64,000 bases of DNA from Bidens hawaiensis (taxonomy: Eukaryota > Streptophyta > Magnoliopsida > Asterales > Asteraceae), in the NCBI GenBank assembly GCA_021521415.1, contig JAIQDT010014623.1:1-64000 (forward strand), read 5' to 3'. Below the pieces are notes generated by a model, which saw only the letters and a list, made by a program, of their open reading frames with translations, made no database searches and had not been told where the DNA came from. This document shows, piece by piece, positions 32,791-45,100 of the stretch. The translations under genes were made by a program, and so were the position numbers. How positions within the stretch are numbered: the stretch's first letter is position 1; each line of letters starts with the position of its first letter.

Positions 32791-32916
32791 TGGAACACCT
32801 CAGCTGACCCAAAACATTCTATGGTTACTTACACTTAGCAAAATACACATCAAATTACATAAACAAAATTACATAATCAAAAGTTTGTCCGAAGACATTA
32901 CAAAGCAAAGCCTATT

Positions 32917-35386
32917 CTATCTATTTTGTCTTTTCCTTTCATTGTAGGCTGCTTGTCTTCTCAGCTGGATTACAGATGCTGGTCTTTCTCTGAAGATATT
33001 GAGCACTTGGTAGTGAGTGTGTCCTTCTGGTATCACCAAGTCTCTAATATCAGCTAGATCTTCATTGTGCAAGCAAGCAAGATCTGCATCTCTCTTTATC
33101 ACAGCCAGCACCTTTCCATCAGAATTCATCAATTCATATTCTCCATTTTCCTTGTATTCAACTTGAGCAATGATGCCATCTTCTGTACAGTGTAGTTTGG
33201 CCTTTTCATTCTTCTTCTCAAACTTATACACTTACTCATGTTGGACAGTGGGTCTTCATCTCTGACATACATCTTAAAATCTCTTTCAGCAATATCCATC
33301 TTCTTTACCTTTGCAGATCTTCTTGCTTTGTTCATTGAAGCTATACCTCTGCTTATGTTGTCTTTAAAGAATCTGAACCCATTTCCAGCTTGCTCATACA
33401 GGTATTTAGATAAGTCATTCATTTGTCTCCCTGCAGATCTGCTTCTGTCCCTGAAATCATAAAGATGAAGTGACTCCATTCTGCTCAGTTGTTCTTCATT
33501 GTATTCTCTGAAGTCACTTCTCACAATAATTTCCCTCAACTGCCTACTTTCCATAATCACCTTCAAAGTATCAGTTACTGAATCATAGTAGAGCTCTCTT
33601 GGTAGATCCACACCAGATTGTGGTCTTGTTCTTTGTTGTACTGAGCTGCTTAATTCTCCTCTTCCTCCTTGGCCTCTTCCTCTTGGGAATCTTTGATGGA
33701 GTGGAGGTCTGAGTGGAATTGATTTCTTGGGCTTTTGAGGTCCCAAGTTAAATGTCTTCACATACATAGCTTCCACCATCTCAGTAGGAAGGTTGGCTAT
33801 CTCCACCATGTCATGTCCTGCAGCCTCCAGTTCAATTAACATTTTTATCATTCCTGGAGTTCTTGCCAGTCCAGCAGGTACAAATCTGCCATCAGCATAA
33901 TATCTGGGATTTTCTCCTTCCCTCAATGCCTTTTCCCACTCATCTTTTTGCAGATAGAAAAGAGTCTTCAAATCCTCTTTCTCCAAAACATTAAAATCTG
34001 CTTCAGTCATCCCTCTCTTGTTTATCATTATGTTTCTTAGGATGCTGATCATTTCCTCATTCTCCCAAGGCATAAATGGTTCATCATCAGGTTTAACTTC
34101 AGGCTGTTCTGGCTGAGGGATCAGAGGTTCATCAGCTGTCTTTTCTTGTTCCATCTCCTTTTCCCTCACAGTCCTGAGTCTTCTTGTTCTTTTGGCAGGT
34201 GGCTCATCAGATGTTTCTTTTAAGATTGAGCTCTCAGTATAGACCCTTTTTAATTCTTTCTCTTTCTTCTTGGAATACTGGTCAAATACTGCCTCTCTAC
34301 TCAGATTTCTTACAACCTCAGGCTTCATGCCTTTCTCAATCAGGTATCCACACATACCATCATATTTCTTCTTTAACTCTTCCAACTCAATCTTATCATC
34401 CTGTTTTACAAATTTTTCTGATACTATCTCTTTCTCACTATTGTAAAGATCTTGAATTTGGTCAACAGTGTATTTTTCTAAGGCAGCTTCAGGATAGCCT
34501 CTAACTTTCAAATAAGTTTTATAATGCTCAGTATTTTTCTTTCTCTTCTCAATCTTCTTTAAGACTTCCTCTGCATTGATTTCAATGTTGCCTCTTTGAA
34601 TGTAAGTCTTTTCAGCTTGAGAGGTCTCAGCAGTGGAGCTTGTACCAACTTTCTCACCTCCTTGATCAGGGTTGTCATCACCCTCTTCATCAGACTCCTC
34701 AGAGTCGTCCTCCTCATCATCTGATAGATCAATCATGGCATCTATTTTGGGTTCATCAGAGGCAGGATGATCTGGTTCATCATTATTTTCATTTTCATCA
34801 GAAACATTAACATCAGGGACCCCTGGTAATTTTTCTCCTGGTTTCAGTGTTTGTAAGGGGATTGCCCTGATTGGTTCATCATCTTCTGGGGTCTCCACAT
34901 AACATTTATTCTTTTCATCCCATATACCCCTCATATCAGTTTTCTCAGCTTCATCCTGCTCAGCAGTTCTCTTCCTTCTTTGATAAGTCTTTTCAAATTT
35001 TCTTTCTGGCCAGTTACCAGTAGGGTTCTTTCTCAAATCTTCTTTTACTTGTTCAACCCATTTCTTGGCAGCCATAGTTGCAATTGACTCGCCAATTTCT
35101 TCAGGTATAATCATTGCATTGGTTGATGGTTCAGCAGTCTCAGATTGTTGCTCCTGAAACTTGCCGACCACCCTTCCCAAAGAGTCATCAAACTCTTGAT
35201 TCTTGTTCAGATTTACCAAAATTTCAATCACCTCTTGATCTGCCACATCTTGAAATATCTCTTTTGCAACATTGGCTTCTTTGATCAATAGGTCCTGCTG
35301 TGCTAACTCTTCTTCTGTCAAGGAATGGGCAATTGCTTCCCTTTCCATTGATTCTTTAATAAGTCTTTCTTTCTCAGCAAGAGCAA
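32917..35386 (-). pseudogene. E2 accessory gene, 3' part
   Basis: This is the downstream part of the E2 accessory gene after the gypsy 2 insertion. A single open frame of 739 codons (35348-33129) is rich in charged residues. It has an acidic stretch (DLSDDEEDDSEESDEEGDD), helical segments, a basic Arg/Gly-rich patch (FPRGRGQGGRGE) and a C-terminal region with YDFRDRS, GFRFFKD and MYVRDEDPLS. A one-base frameshift near 33235 moves the last ~100 residues into another frame (32917-33231, ending ERKRQNR). The stop lies 127 bases before the polypurine tract, so this is the last gene of the element. Function unknown; SIRE env-like genes occupy this position. Confidence 0.75.
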
Positions 35387-36463
35387 TGTGACACCCGGTA
35401 ATTTTTCACACTCTAATGTATATATTTGATTTAAATTACGTATTATTTATATAATTTATATGAGGTATAAACCATAGTATACTTGAAATGTGAACGAGAA
35501 CAGTCGTTATGCCTATAGGATCGTATAAAGAGCCGATGAGAACGGCTATATGATAAAGACAGCCCAGTAATAGTCAGAGGTGACAAACATATCAAGCTAA
35601 ATATATACCTATGATCCAATATAATGGGTAATGGTAAGACTTTGCCCAATAATGTCCTAATTCCCTAATTAGGACCGAAACGTCAAAAACGTTTAAATAA
35701 TGAAATATAGTCGCCGAACCGGCCAAATTAATGACACATTATACAGTGAGACGATCAAGATATGAAACTATGAAGTGTTTAAAGGTATACTAGTCGGAAT
35801 AATATGAAGATAATAATTTAAACAATCCATGAAAGATTACAATATGGAGCACTATTTAACCGAATATAACTCTGGGCTAAATTTAAATATACATCATACC
35901 GGGAACCGAAATAAATACCGGGTTCCATACCATCTATAATACTTTATAGGTGACCAAATAAATTAAGAGAAGCTCATAATACCCAAGTCCAATATAATTC
36001 CCATAACTCGTTCATTCGATAAACTACTCGTCCTAACGACTATCCATTTAAGACCCGAACCAAGATTGAACTTAGCACTACATTTGGACAACCAATATAT
36101 TTATTAAATGACCATAATACTCTCCCTTTGAAGCCCAAAGCTGAACCCCAACTTTTCCCATTCGGTTATAACACAAGACAAAACACCATTACATACATCC
36201 ATGTATTAACATATTCATCATCATCCATAGCATCATCCATCTAACTATCATCATCACCAACATTATCATGACCTTGGAAATTTGCAAGCCACCAAAAAGT
36301 CTCCAAAAAGCCTTCCAAGAGCCGGCCTCCCATTCCCCTCCCAAATAAACAACAATTTACACCATGCCTTGACTACTATTGCACTTGAATGAGTGATTTG
36401 CCACCCTTAATTCATGGGATTGTGATTCCCCAATTTAAGGGATTATGTTTCCATCCTCCACTC

Positions 36464-36471
36464 TATATATA
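36464..36471 (+). promoter_or_regulatory. Putative TATA box of gypsy 2 LTR
   Basis: TATATATA within CCACTCTATATATACTC, repeated in the right LTR at 47775-47782. It is about 1.08 kb into the LTR, a plausible end of U3. Position and sequence are the only evidence. Confidence 0.45.
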
Positions 36472-37669
36472 CTCTAGCTTTCTTGATCAAAAATCACCAC
36501 CCAAACTCAAGAAACTTAACTCCAAAAACAACCCCTTCCTCTCTCGGCCGAAGGCAGCAGCAGTGCACCACCACAGCCGCCTCTTTGCAACCTGTTTTCT
36601 CTATAATTCTACTATTAACATCTTGAACCCTATATATCGTTGGAAAGCTAGAAGAAATCCTTAAACCGTGGTAGAAAGCCTTGAACGGATCTCTGCCCGG
36701 AAAACTCGGTAAGAAGCTTTGAACCTTCGAAGGTCACTACTGGAAACTGCATTTTCCAGCAGTACCCCCCCTCTCTTCTTTTGTTCATATCTCACAAACC
36801 ACTTGGTATTTTTGGGTGATTCTTGTTTAGGAATCCAAGGAAACTCGCAAGGATCACGAACCACCTTTTGAACATCCATTTCCGGCTTCATTTCAGCATT
36901 AGGTAAGCCGAAAACTTGAGTTGTAACAGTTTATGGTGGCTGGAAAAACACAGATTCTGTCCAGCCACGGTTTCATCATTTTACTTGACCCTAGTTCACC
37001 TATTTCATGTTATTTAAACATAATGTAGACCCTCAACATCGTGATTAACGTCAAGGAACTTGGATCTCGCCTTAAACCCGCTCAAGAACGCCTCAAAAAC
37101 CGACATTCCCAAGGTACTAATGCCATGTAATGTTTAGTAGAAAAACATGGACTAAGCCTAAGATACATATACATAACGAGGTGATGAATCATGAACATAA
37201 ACTTGAAGTGTGTTAAAATAACATATAATGAAGAGTAAATCATGTTGGGTAAAAATTACAAGTGTTAAAAGGGTGTTTAAGGAAGGTTAAGGTTAATAGA
37301 ACACTTAGTTAAGATCTTGAGTAATAAAACCCACTTATAAATAAACAAGATAATATAAATGTAAAGACGGAATCTTGGTTATGTTAAACTTTAAAAAGGG
37401 TATATAACTAACGTATTAAAAACCGTATCGGGTGTAGTATGAGAATAAATATTTTTACTATCATAAAAGTAAAAATAATAATAGTAATAATAATAATAAA
37501 AGTAACAAAAATAATAAGAGAAACGACTACGGGAAATCGGATACTAAAATATATATAAAAGTGCAATCCTTTGCACGGAGGATACATGGATATAATGGCT
37601 TTAAAACAAAGAGATATATATATATATATATATATAAATACACTCGTATAATCCTATGAATACACGGGG

Positions 37670-39402
37670 CTCTGAATGATTTCAAAGATATGTCCGGGCT
37701 TACTCCGAGTGTTCCGAAATGTACCGCGTTTTTTTGTAATGTCCCGGACCGTGTTAAAAGTGGTATTTTGAATATTATGCCCTTCGTTGAAGGAAGGCTC
37801 CCGGTTAAATACTTGGGGGTTCCTCTTATTTCCACAAGGTTAAATTACCGGGATTGTAAGAGGTTGCTGGATTGTATGGATAGTCGGATTGGAGATTGGA
37901 AGAATAAAACTTTATCTTTTGCGGGTAAAATGCAGCTGGTCAGGTCTGTTCTTTCGTCTTTATATATTTATTGGTCTGCTATGTTTTCTCTCCCTTCTAG
38001 ACTTATTGCTGATCTTGAGAAACGGATTAAAAACTTCCTTTGGGATTATGGTCAAAGTAAGGGAAAGCATAAAGTCTCTTGGGATATTGTGTGTCGGCCG
38101 AAATGTGAAGGTGGTTTGGGTATCCGGCGTATCCGGGATGTCAATAACTCTCTTCTGGCTTATCATATTTGGAGCTTAATCAATGTGCGTAACTCATTGT
38201 GGGTTAATTGGATTTATGAGTATAAAATGAAGGGCCGAAATTTTTGGAGCTTGCAGATTCCTAACTCGTGTACGTGGGGGTGGAGGAAAATCCTTCAGTT
38301 TCGTCCTCATATTAGACAGTTTATATGGCATGAAATTGGTAATGGGAGATCTACTTCAGTTTGGTATGATAAATGGGATGATCATTGTCCTTTAATTGAT
38401 TATATTAACCCAAGAGCTATTCATCGGGCTGGCTTGTCTTTAGAGACCTGTGTCAGTGATGTTGTTCATCATAATAACTGGGGTTGGCCGCCTGATTGGA
38501 CTTTGAGGTATCCAATTCTTTCGAACTTAAAAGAAGTTAGCATTTGTCCGGATAAGAGGGACAAGATCGTGGTTTTGGATGAGAATGGGACTTCAATGAA
38601 TTTCTCGACTTCTGGAATATGGCATCTTATTCGGAGACCGGCTGATAAGGTGTCTTGGGTGCATGTTGTCTGGTTCTCTCAATGTGTTCCAAAACACTCC
38701 TTTATGTTGTGGATTGTGCTTCATGATAGGTTGAGCACACAGAATCGTATTATGGGGTGGAAAATTGGTGGGTATCCAAATCATAACTTGTATTGCTGCC
38801 TTCTTTGTAATGGAGAGCCGGATTCTCGTAATCATCTCTTCTTTGAGTGTAAGTTCTCTTCTGAGGTTTGGAGTATTGTAAAAATGAAAGGGAAGTTTCA
38901 GGGGTGTAGGAATGGTTGGGCGAATATTCTTCAATATGTGTCTCAATTTGGAATGTCCAACTCTATTGAAAATGTTGTTAATCGGCTGCTTTTTGGGGCT
39001 TCGGTTTACGGTATTTGGAAGGAGCGAAACAACCGGCTGTTCAAGAACTCTTTGAAGACTCCTAAGATTGTTGCGGACGAAATCATTAGGGGTACGCGCC
39101 TAAAGCTTATGACTCTAAAGTTCAAGAATTCTGAACGGGTTAATCGGGTTCTCGAGGATTGGCACTTTCCGCGGGGAGTTTCCCACCAAATTGATGATAA
39201 TGGTTGATTTGTTTTTGTTTTTTTATTTACTTGGTTCTTGTGTAAGCTTTAGCTGTGTTTACCAGTGTTTGGTGGTTTTGGTTTTGTTTACTCTTGTATG
39301 GCATGTCATACATGAGAACTAATATGGCACTCTGTCATATTACTTGTAATTTTTGGTTGTGTGGAATGCATTTTACCGGGTGAATCCCTTTACCCAAAAA
39401 AA
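37670..39402 (+). mobile_element. 5'-truncated LINE, LINE-B
   Basis: This is a 1.73 kb copy of the 3' part of the LINE-A family, starting within the RT domain (GALNDFKDMSGL). It ends in the same 3' UTR and a 7-base A tail. The uninterrupted right LTR shows the empty site: about 20 bp of LTR (48974-48993) are missing here, and no target duplication is seen. Four G at the left junction could come from either side. Confidence 0.93.
37690..39207 (+). pseudogene. LINE-B ORF2 3' fragment
   Basis: The last ~505 codons of LINE ORF2 remain open: the end of the reverse transcriptase (LPVKYLGVPLIS, LSFAGKMQLV) and the C-terminal cysteine/histidine region (CCLLCNGEPDSRNHLFFEC), ending GVSHQIDDNG as in LINE-A. 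The endonuclease and the catalytic FADD are absent, so it cannot code for a working enzyme. It was truncated at insertion and has stayed open, as expected for a recent event. Confidence 0.92.
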
Positions 39403-40821
39403 GTAAATGTAAATATACAATATTGTATGGGTCAAGGATAATGGTAAAAGCATGTAATATAATTATAAGATTTAAAAAGAATATTAATAATACTTATAAT
39501 ATATACATAACAAAATAAGTATACAAGTCATACACATATATTCCTATATATGTGCAACAAATATAAAATACGGGTTTTTGTGATGGACATTGCGAGTAAC
39601 TGGAAGGGTGGAGGTGCCGGTAGTCGGGACGTCCTGTCTAGGCTGGTAAACGAATATATCATAGATGGGCCCGTTACCTACCTGGGGACTAACGATGAGA
39701 GCACCAAAACCTATTAGGCTAAAGCATGTCACGAACGTCATGATTACCGACGAATAATTTGTATCGAGCATTCCCTAATGCTCGGAGGATATATATATAA
39801 AGAGGATATAACGGATATACATAACAAGTATAAGACGTTGTCTAACGTCCGTATCGCTAATGTATAAAAAGTATACATATATACCGTCACCTCATAAGTA
39901 TGTATCGGGCTAAGTATTAATAGTTATATATTATGTACTGAAGTGCATACGTATACGATATAATACAGGAAACTCCCAAGTATAACGGAACATTATTCCT
40001 CATTTAAGGTGAGTCTCACAGCCCCTATTTTCACTATTTTCACTATGTTTTAAACTGTTTTCGGGGCGAGGGACACGTGTTTAAATATGTTTTATCATGG
40101 TGTATATCTTGATTTACAATGTGCGTGTACATGAGATATTTGGCGCGCTCATGGTACATAAAGTCCCCGGTATATATTGTAACCATAAACTATAGGCAAC
40201 TAAAGCCGAGGAACTCTACGGGTAGTACTACTGGTCTGACCAACCCACTCGTAAGTGGTCGCGCCACTTTATAAGACGGGTGCTTAGTTTTCCGATTTAT
40301 TTATTCCCTCGTGGACTCGTGGGATGTTATGTGGGGCTTTATGGTGTATATATATAGTCAAGGAATGGTTACGAACTCATGTATTCACGTTACACTGCAA
40401 GTCATGGATACTGCATTCATGACGTTATGAGAATTATATTATAAAGCATTTTATCGAGTCACAAAACTTGTGAACTCACTCAGTTTATACTGATTAAATT
40501 ATTTTACGTGTCTTTCAGGTATTTAGCTACGTGGAGAGGTCACGGTGTCTCACTACGGTTTTATGTTTAACTATGGAAATTTCATGTATGAGGATTTTAT
40601 ATTTTGGAGTTTTCACGGTTATATCTCCCTTCGGCAGGACATAACTGTGAAATCTCAATATGTTATATGTAAACTTTTTTTATGGATATTTTTGTAAAAC
40701 TTATATTATGAATGAAATCCTCATGTATTTTATCATATAGTTGTTGCTTAACCGCGCTCTCGAAAAACCTTTCATGAGTCGCACACCGGTTGTTTCCGCC
40801 TATGGACCGGGTGTGACAGAC

Positions 40822-40834
40822 TGGTATCAGAGCC
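40822..40834 (+). promoter_or_regulatory. Primer binding site, tRNA-iMet type
   Basis: TGGTATCAGAGCC lies three bases after the left LTR end, as in gypsy 1. Confidence 0.94.
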
Positions 40835-41067
40835 AAGGTTTTAGCGAACAAGGATTCAACCCTGAGTCTAGGCTATAACCCCTTAGATTCCCTCATGAAA
40901 ACGTTTTTCATGCATGACATGTTTTCAAAACTTGCATTACACGAGAGTGCACGTGTCTTCACGACACCTTTATCGCAACTAATGGTCTAGTATAGGAATG
41001 ACCAAAATAAGGGATAAAAAAAAAAAAAAGCGATATTATCACTAATTAAACCTTAATCCTTTCAGCG

Positions 41068-41778
41068 ATGGCCTTCCCGAACAATGATCCATATCATGGC
41101 CTAGCCATCACTGACTCCGACTCCGGCTCTGACTCTAACACTGATAGCAGCAGTGTCCATATGAGCGACGTTGTTCCAATTCCTGATGATCCTATAGAGA
41201 TCTCCGATGACGAGCCTTCCGAGGTAATCAGGCTCGATGAGGACGACAAGGTAACTTATGACGACGACGACCTTGAGGAGATGGAGGAGCTGGCTGCAGT
41301 GCCCTCCGAGGAGATACGAGCCGCCGGGCTGAAAAGGTATGCCACGGACTCCGACGATGAGGTGCCCCGGACTATACATGAGGTAGGCGAGTCCTCACGC
41401 CCCCAAGGGCGCGCTACCTCCGATGATACAGAGGTCCCCATACCACCGACCACAGCAGCCGCCGAGGCTGAGAGAAAGGCCCTTGAGGAATGGCTCATGG
41501 ATTGGGAGCATAGGGTCGAGGTGTTTATGGAGAGCGTGAAAGGCAAGGCCTGTGAGACCAGTCTCCGCCTTGAAAATCACTATGACTTGATCTCGGACGC
41601 AAGGATGAGAGTGCTAAAGTTGGAGCATATGGTAAGAGATGCATTGCACTTAGCTGATGTGGGAACGAGTCGGGCCGCTGCCGCCGAACGAAGGGTGATG
41701 AAATTGGAGAATGAGGTTAAGACAATTCAAGCCTTTTTGGGAGACGTGTTTCCACCACCGCCACCACCGATGCCATGA
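41068..41778 (+). CDS. gypsy 2 extra ORF before gag: acidic plus coiled coil, Pro-rich end
   Basis: An intact 236-codon frame between the primer site and gag. The first ~80 residues are Asp/Ser/Glu-rich (SDSGSDSNTDSSSV, EISDDEPSEV, YDDDDLEEMEE). A helical heptad-like half follows (EAERKALEEWLMDWEHRVEV, then RMRVLKLEHMVRDALHLA and ERRVMKLENEVKTIQAFLG). It ends in PPPPPPMP. I recognise no known domain. Gypsy 1 has an ORF in the same place with coiled coil first and acidic tail second, so it seems a real lineage feature rather than chance. Possible roles (gag partner, chromatin or RNA binding) are guesses. Confidence 0.65.
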   Translation: MAFPNNDPYHGLAITDSDSGSDSNTDSSSVHMSDVVPIPDDPIEISDDEPSEVIRLDEDDKVTYDDDDLEEMEELAAVPSEEIRAAGLKRYATDSDDEVPRTIHEVGESSRPQGRATSDDTEVPIPPTTAAAEAERKALEEWLMDWEHRVEVFMESVKGKACETSLRLENHYDLISDARMRVLKLEHMVRDALHLADVGTSRAAAAERRVMKLENEVKTIQAFLGDVFPPPPPPMP

Positions 41779-42145
41779 AGCGACTATAGACTAGTATTAG
41801 CGGGTAGTAATCATATGTATGGGAAGTAATATATTACGGACTACGACTCGATCTTTTGGCAAAACGCTTGTATGTTGTAGGAGTTTGTAGTAGACTTAAA
41901 CATAAACTTATGTAATCAAATCTTTTGATGTAATGAAGTTATGTTTATGATATATGAGTATGAGTATACGATGTGGTATAATGGGATGTAATAATAAAAT
42001 CTATGTATGCGAGTATATGATTAATAAGTATGACTATAAGCAAATATATGGGTGTGGATGTAATAAGTATCGAACCCTACAACTACTTACATACAAGCGT
42101 GATGCCAATACTAACCGATCCTTCTTATTCTCAACTTGAAGGAAA

Positions 42146-45100
42146 ATGCCAAGGAGAAGGAACGACAGTTTACCTAATACACCTGCGCAATTACAAGAAG
42201 TCATAGCGCAAGCGATAGCCGCCTACGAAGCCAGTAGGGGCGACTCAAGTCAAGAACGAAGGAATTCCGCAAACACTGAAAATGTAGCTCCAGAGACTGG
42301 CGGTGAGGAACGAGGATGTTCCTACAAAACTTTCATGACATGCAAACCGTGGTCCTTTAAGGGAACGGAAGGAGCCATAGGAGTTATCCGTTGGATCGAG
42401 AAGACAGAATCTGTGATAGCAATCAGTGGATGCACAGAAAAACAGAAAGTGTTGTATGTGACATGTATGTTTCAAGATGAAGCCCTATCGTGGTGGAATT
42501 TACAAGTACAAACCCTAGGCCGAGACGTGGCCTATGGTAAGACCTGGAAAGAGTTAAAGGAGATTATGGAAAAGAAATATTGCCCAAGGACTGAGATGCA
42601 GAAGTTGGAAAATGAGTTCTGGACGCTCACCATGAAGGGAGCCGACATCACAGCATATAACACGCGATTTCACGAGCTATGCCGAATAGTTCCTCATATG
42701 GCCACCACTGAAGAAAAGAGAGTTGAAAGGTACATCTGGGGATTAGCAACAGTTATTAGGGGACCAATCACGGCCACTAGGCCTGCGACCATGGCCGAGG
42801 CTGTTGAACTAGGTCTGAGTCTGACAGAAGATGCAGTACGAGCTGGCACCCTAGGAAAGCCAACTCAGAAGGAAGCAAACCAACCATTCTCCCAACGCGG
42901 CAACAGCCGCCATAACAATCACAAGAGGAGCTGGGCCTCTCGTAATCAAGGGTCAAGTTCCAAAGAACCCCCTGTCAAGAAACAAGAAACTGTGAAAGTG
43001 TATGCCGCCCAGACCACGGATCAACCACGGAAGACGTATAGCGGGTCAAACCCGTGGTGTGACAAATGCAAGTATTATCTTGTTGGTGACTGCTCAAGTA
43101 TTGTGTGTAAGCATTGTCACAAGAGAGGGCATGTGGAAGCTAAGTGTAGAATTAAGAATGGTGCAGTAGTTGTGAAGCAAGAACCTGGGAAAACGACACC
43201 ACTAGCTTGTTATGGGTGCGGAAATACGGGTCATTTTATCAAGAACTGTCCGCAGATAAAGAATACAGCTCAAGCTAGGGCTTTTGTTATCGGGGCGGGT
43301 GAAGCTAAGGAAGACCCAAATGTCGTCACTGGTACGTTCCTTCTTAACAACCACTATGCGTCTGTGTTATTTGATACTGGTGCGGATTTAAGTTTTATAT
43401 CCACTGAATTTAAAGACCTACTTGGTTTAGCAACTAGTAAATTAGCAACGCCCTATACTATAGAATTAGCTAATGGCAAACAGTTACGATCAGACGATAT
43501 AGTGGAAAGTTGCGTACTAGTGATGGGAGAACATGAATTTAACGTAGATCTGTTGCCGATAGATTTAGGAAGTTTTGATGTCGTTTTAGGCATGGATTGG
43601 TTAGCAAAGAACCATGCTGAAGTTAATTGTTATGACAAGCAAATCCGCATACCCTTGGCAAGTGGTGAAACGCTGACTATTCAAGGAGAAAGACGTGGCA
43701 CTGTGATGAAGTTAATTTCGTGTATGAAAGCACGAAAGTGCTTGCGAAAGAAGTGTCAAGCTTTCTTAGCCCATGTGGTGGAGAAGAAGGATGAAGAAAG
43801 GAAGATAGAAAGTATACCTATAGTAAGAGATTTCCCCGATGTCTTTCCAGAAGATCTACCAGGGTTACCACCTGAAAGACAAGTGGAGTTTCGAATCGAT
43901 CTAGTACCAGGAGCTGCACCAGTAGCGCGAGCACCTTATCGATTAGCTCCCTCAGAACTGTGAGAACTATCGAATCAATTACAGGAGCTACTAGACAAGG
44001 GTTTCATACGCCCGAGCTACTCACTTTGGGGAGCCCCGGTACTATTTGTCAAGAAGAAAGACGGTTCGTTCCGTATGTGTATTGATTACAGGGAACTTAA
44101 CAAACTGACCATCAAAAATCGGTACCCTTTACCGAGGATTGATGATTTGTTTGACCAATTACAGGGATCTAGTTTCTATTCCAAGATAGATCTACGATCC
44201 GGGTACCATCAGCTGAAGATACACGAGGACGATGTACCAAAGACTGCGTTCCGAACGAGGTATGGTCATTATGAATTTCTAGTCATGCCTTTGGGGCTAA
44301 CGAACGCACCTGCCGTGTTCATGGACTTAATGAATCGAGTGTGCAAACCTTACCTTGACAAGTTCGTGATAGTGTTTATAGATGACATATTAATTTATTC
44401 CCGAACCGAAGAAGAGCACGAGCAACACCTTCGATTGATTTTAGAATTGTTGAGAAAGGAGAAGTTGTATGCAAAGTTTTCAAAGTGTGATTTTTGGCTA
44501 AGAGAAATACACTTTTTAGGCCATGTCGTCAACGAGAAGGGAATTCATGTTGACCCTTCAAAAGTAGAGGCCATTAAAAACTGGGAAGTGCCGAAGACGC
44601 CGACGGAAATACGACAATTTTTAGGTCTGGCAGGCTACTATCGACGGTTTATTGAAAATTTCTCGAAGATAGCACAACCCCTTACAGCGCTCACACAGAA
44701 AGATAAGTCGTTTAATTGGGGAGATAAACAAGAAAAGGCGTTCCAGTTGCTAAAACAGAAACTTTGCAGTGCACCTATTCTAGCCTTACCAGAAGGGATG
44801 GATGACTTCGTAGTTTATTGCGATGCTTCGCATCAAGGACTTGGTTGTGTCCTTATGCAAAGAAATCAAGTCATCGCGTATGCGTCACGACAACTCAAAG
44901 TGCACGAGAAAAATTACACCACTCACGATTTGGAATTGGGCGCAGTGGTGTTTGCACTTAAGATATGGCGTCATTACTTATACGGCACCCATTGCACAAT
45001 CTGCACCGATCATAAAAGCCTACAACATATATTTGATCAAAAAGAATTAAACATGAGGCAACGACGGTGGGTTGAATTATTGAATGATTATGATTGTGTA

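Larger units (their letters stand above)
35387..40818 (+). repeat. Left LTR of gypsy 2, interrupted by LINE-B
   Basis: It starts TGTGACACCCGG and ends CCGGGTGTGACA before the primer site. Without LINE-B it is about 3.7 kb, like the right LTR. An 8-base TATATATA lies at 36464-36471. An (AT)n microsatellite around 37613-37635 is longer than in the right LTR. Confidence 0.92.

Noticed and set aside
36389..36664. 91-codon ORF in both LTRs of gypsy 2
   Set aside because: It spans the probable TATA box and has no domain; identity between copies only reflects the LTR pair.
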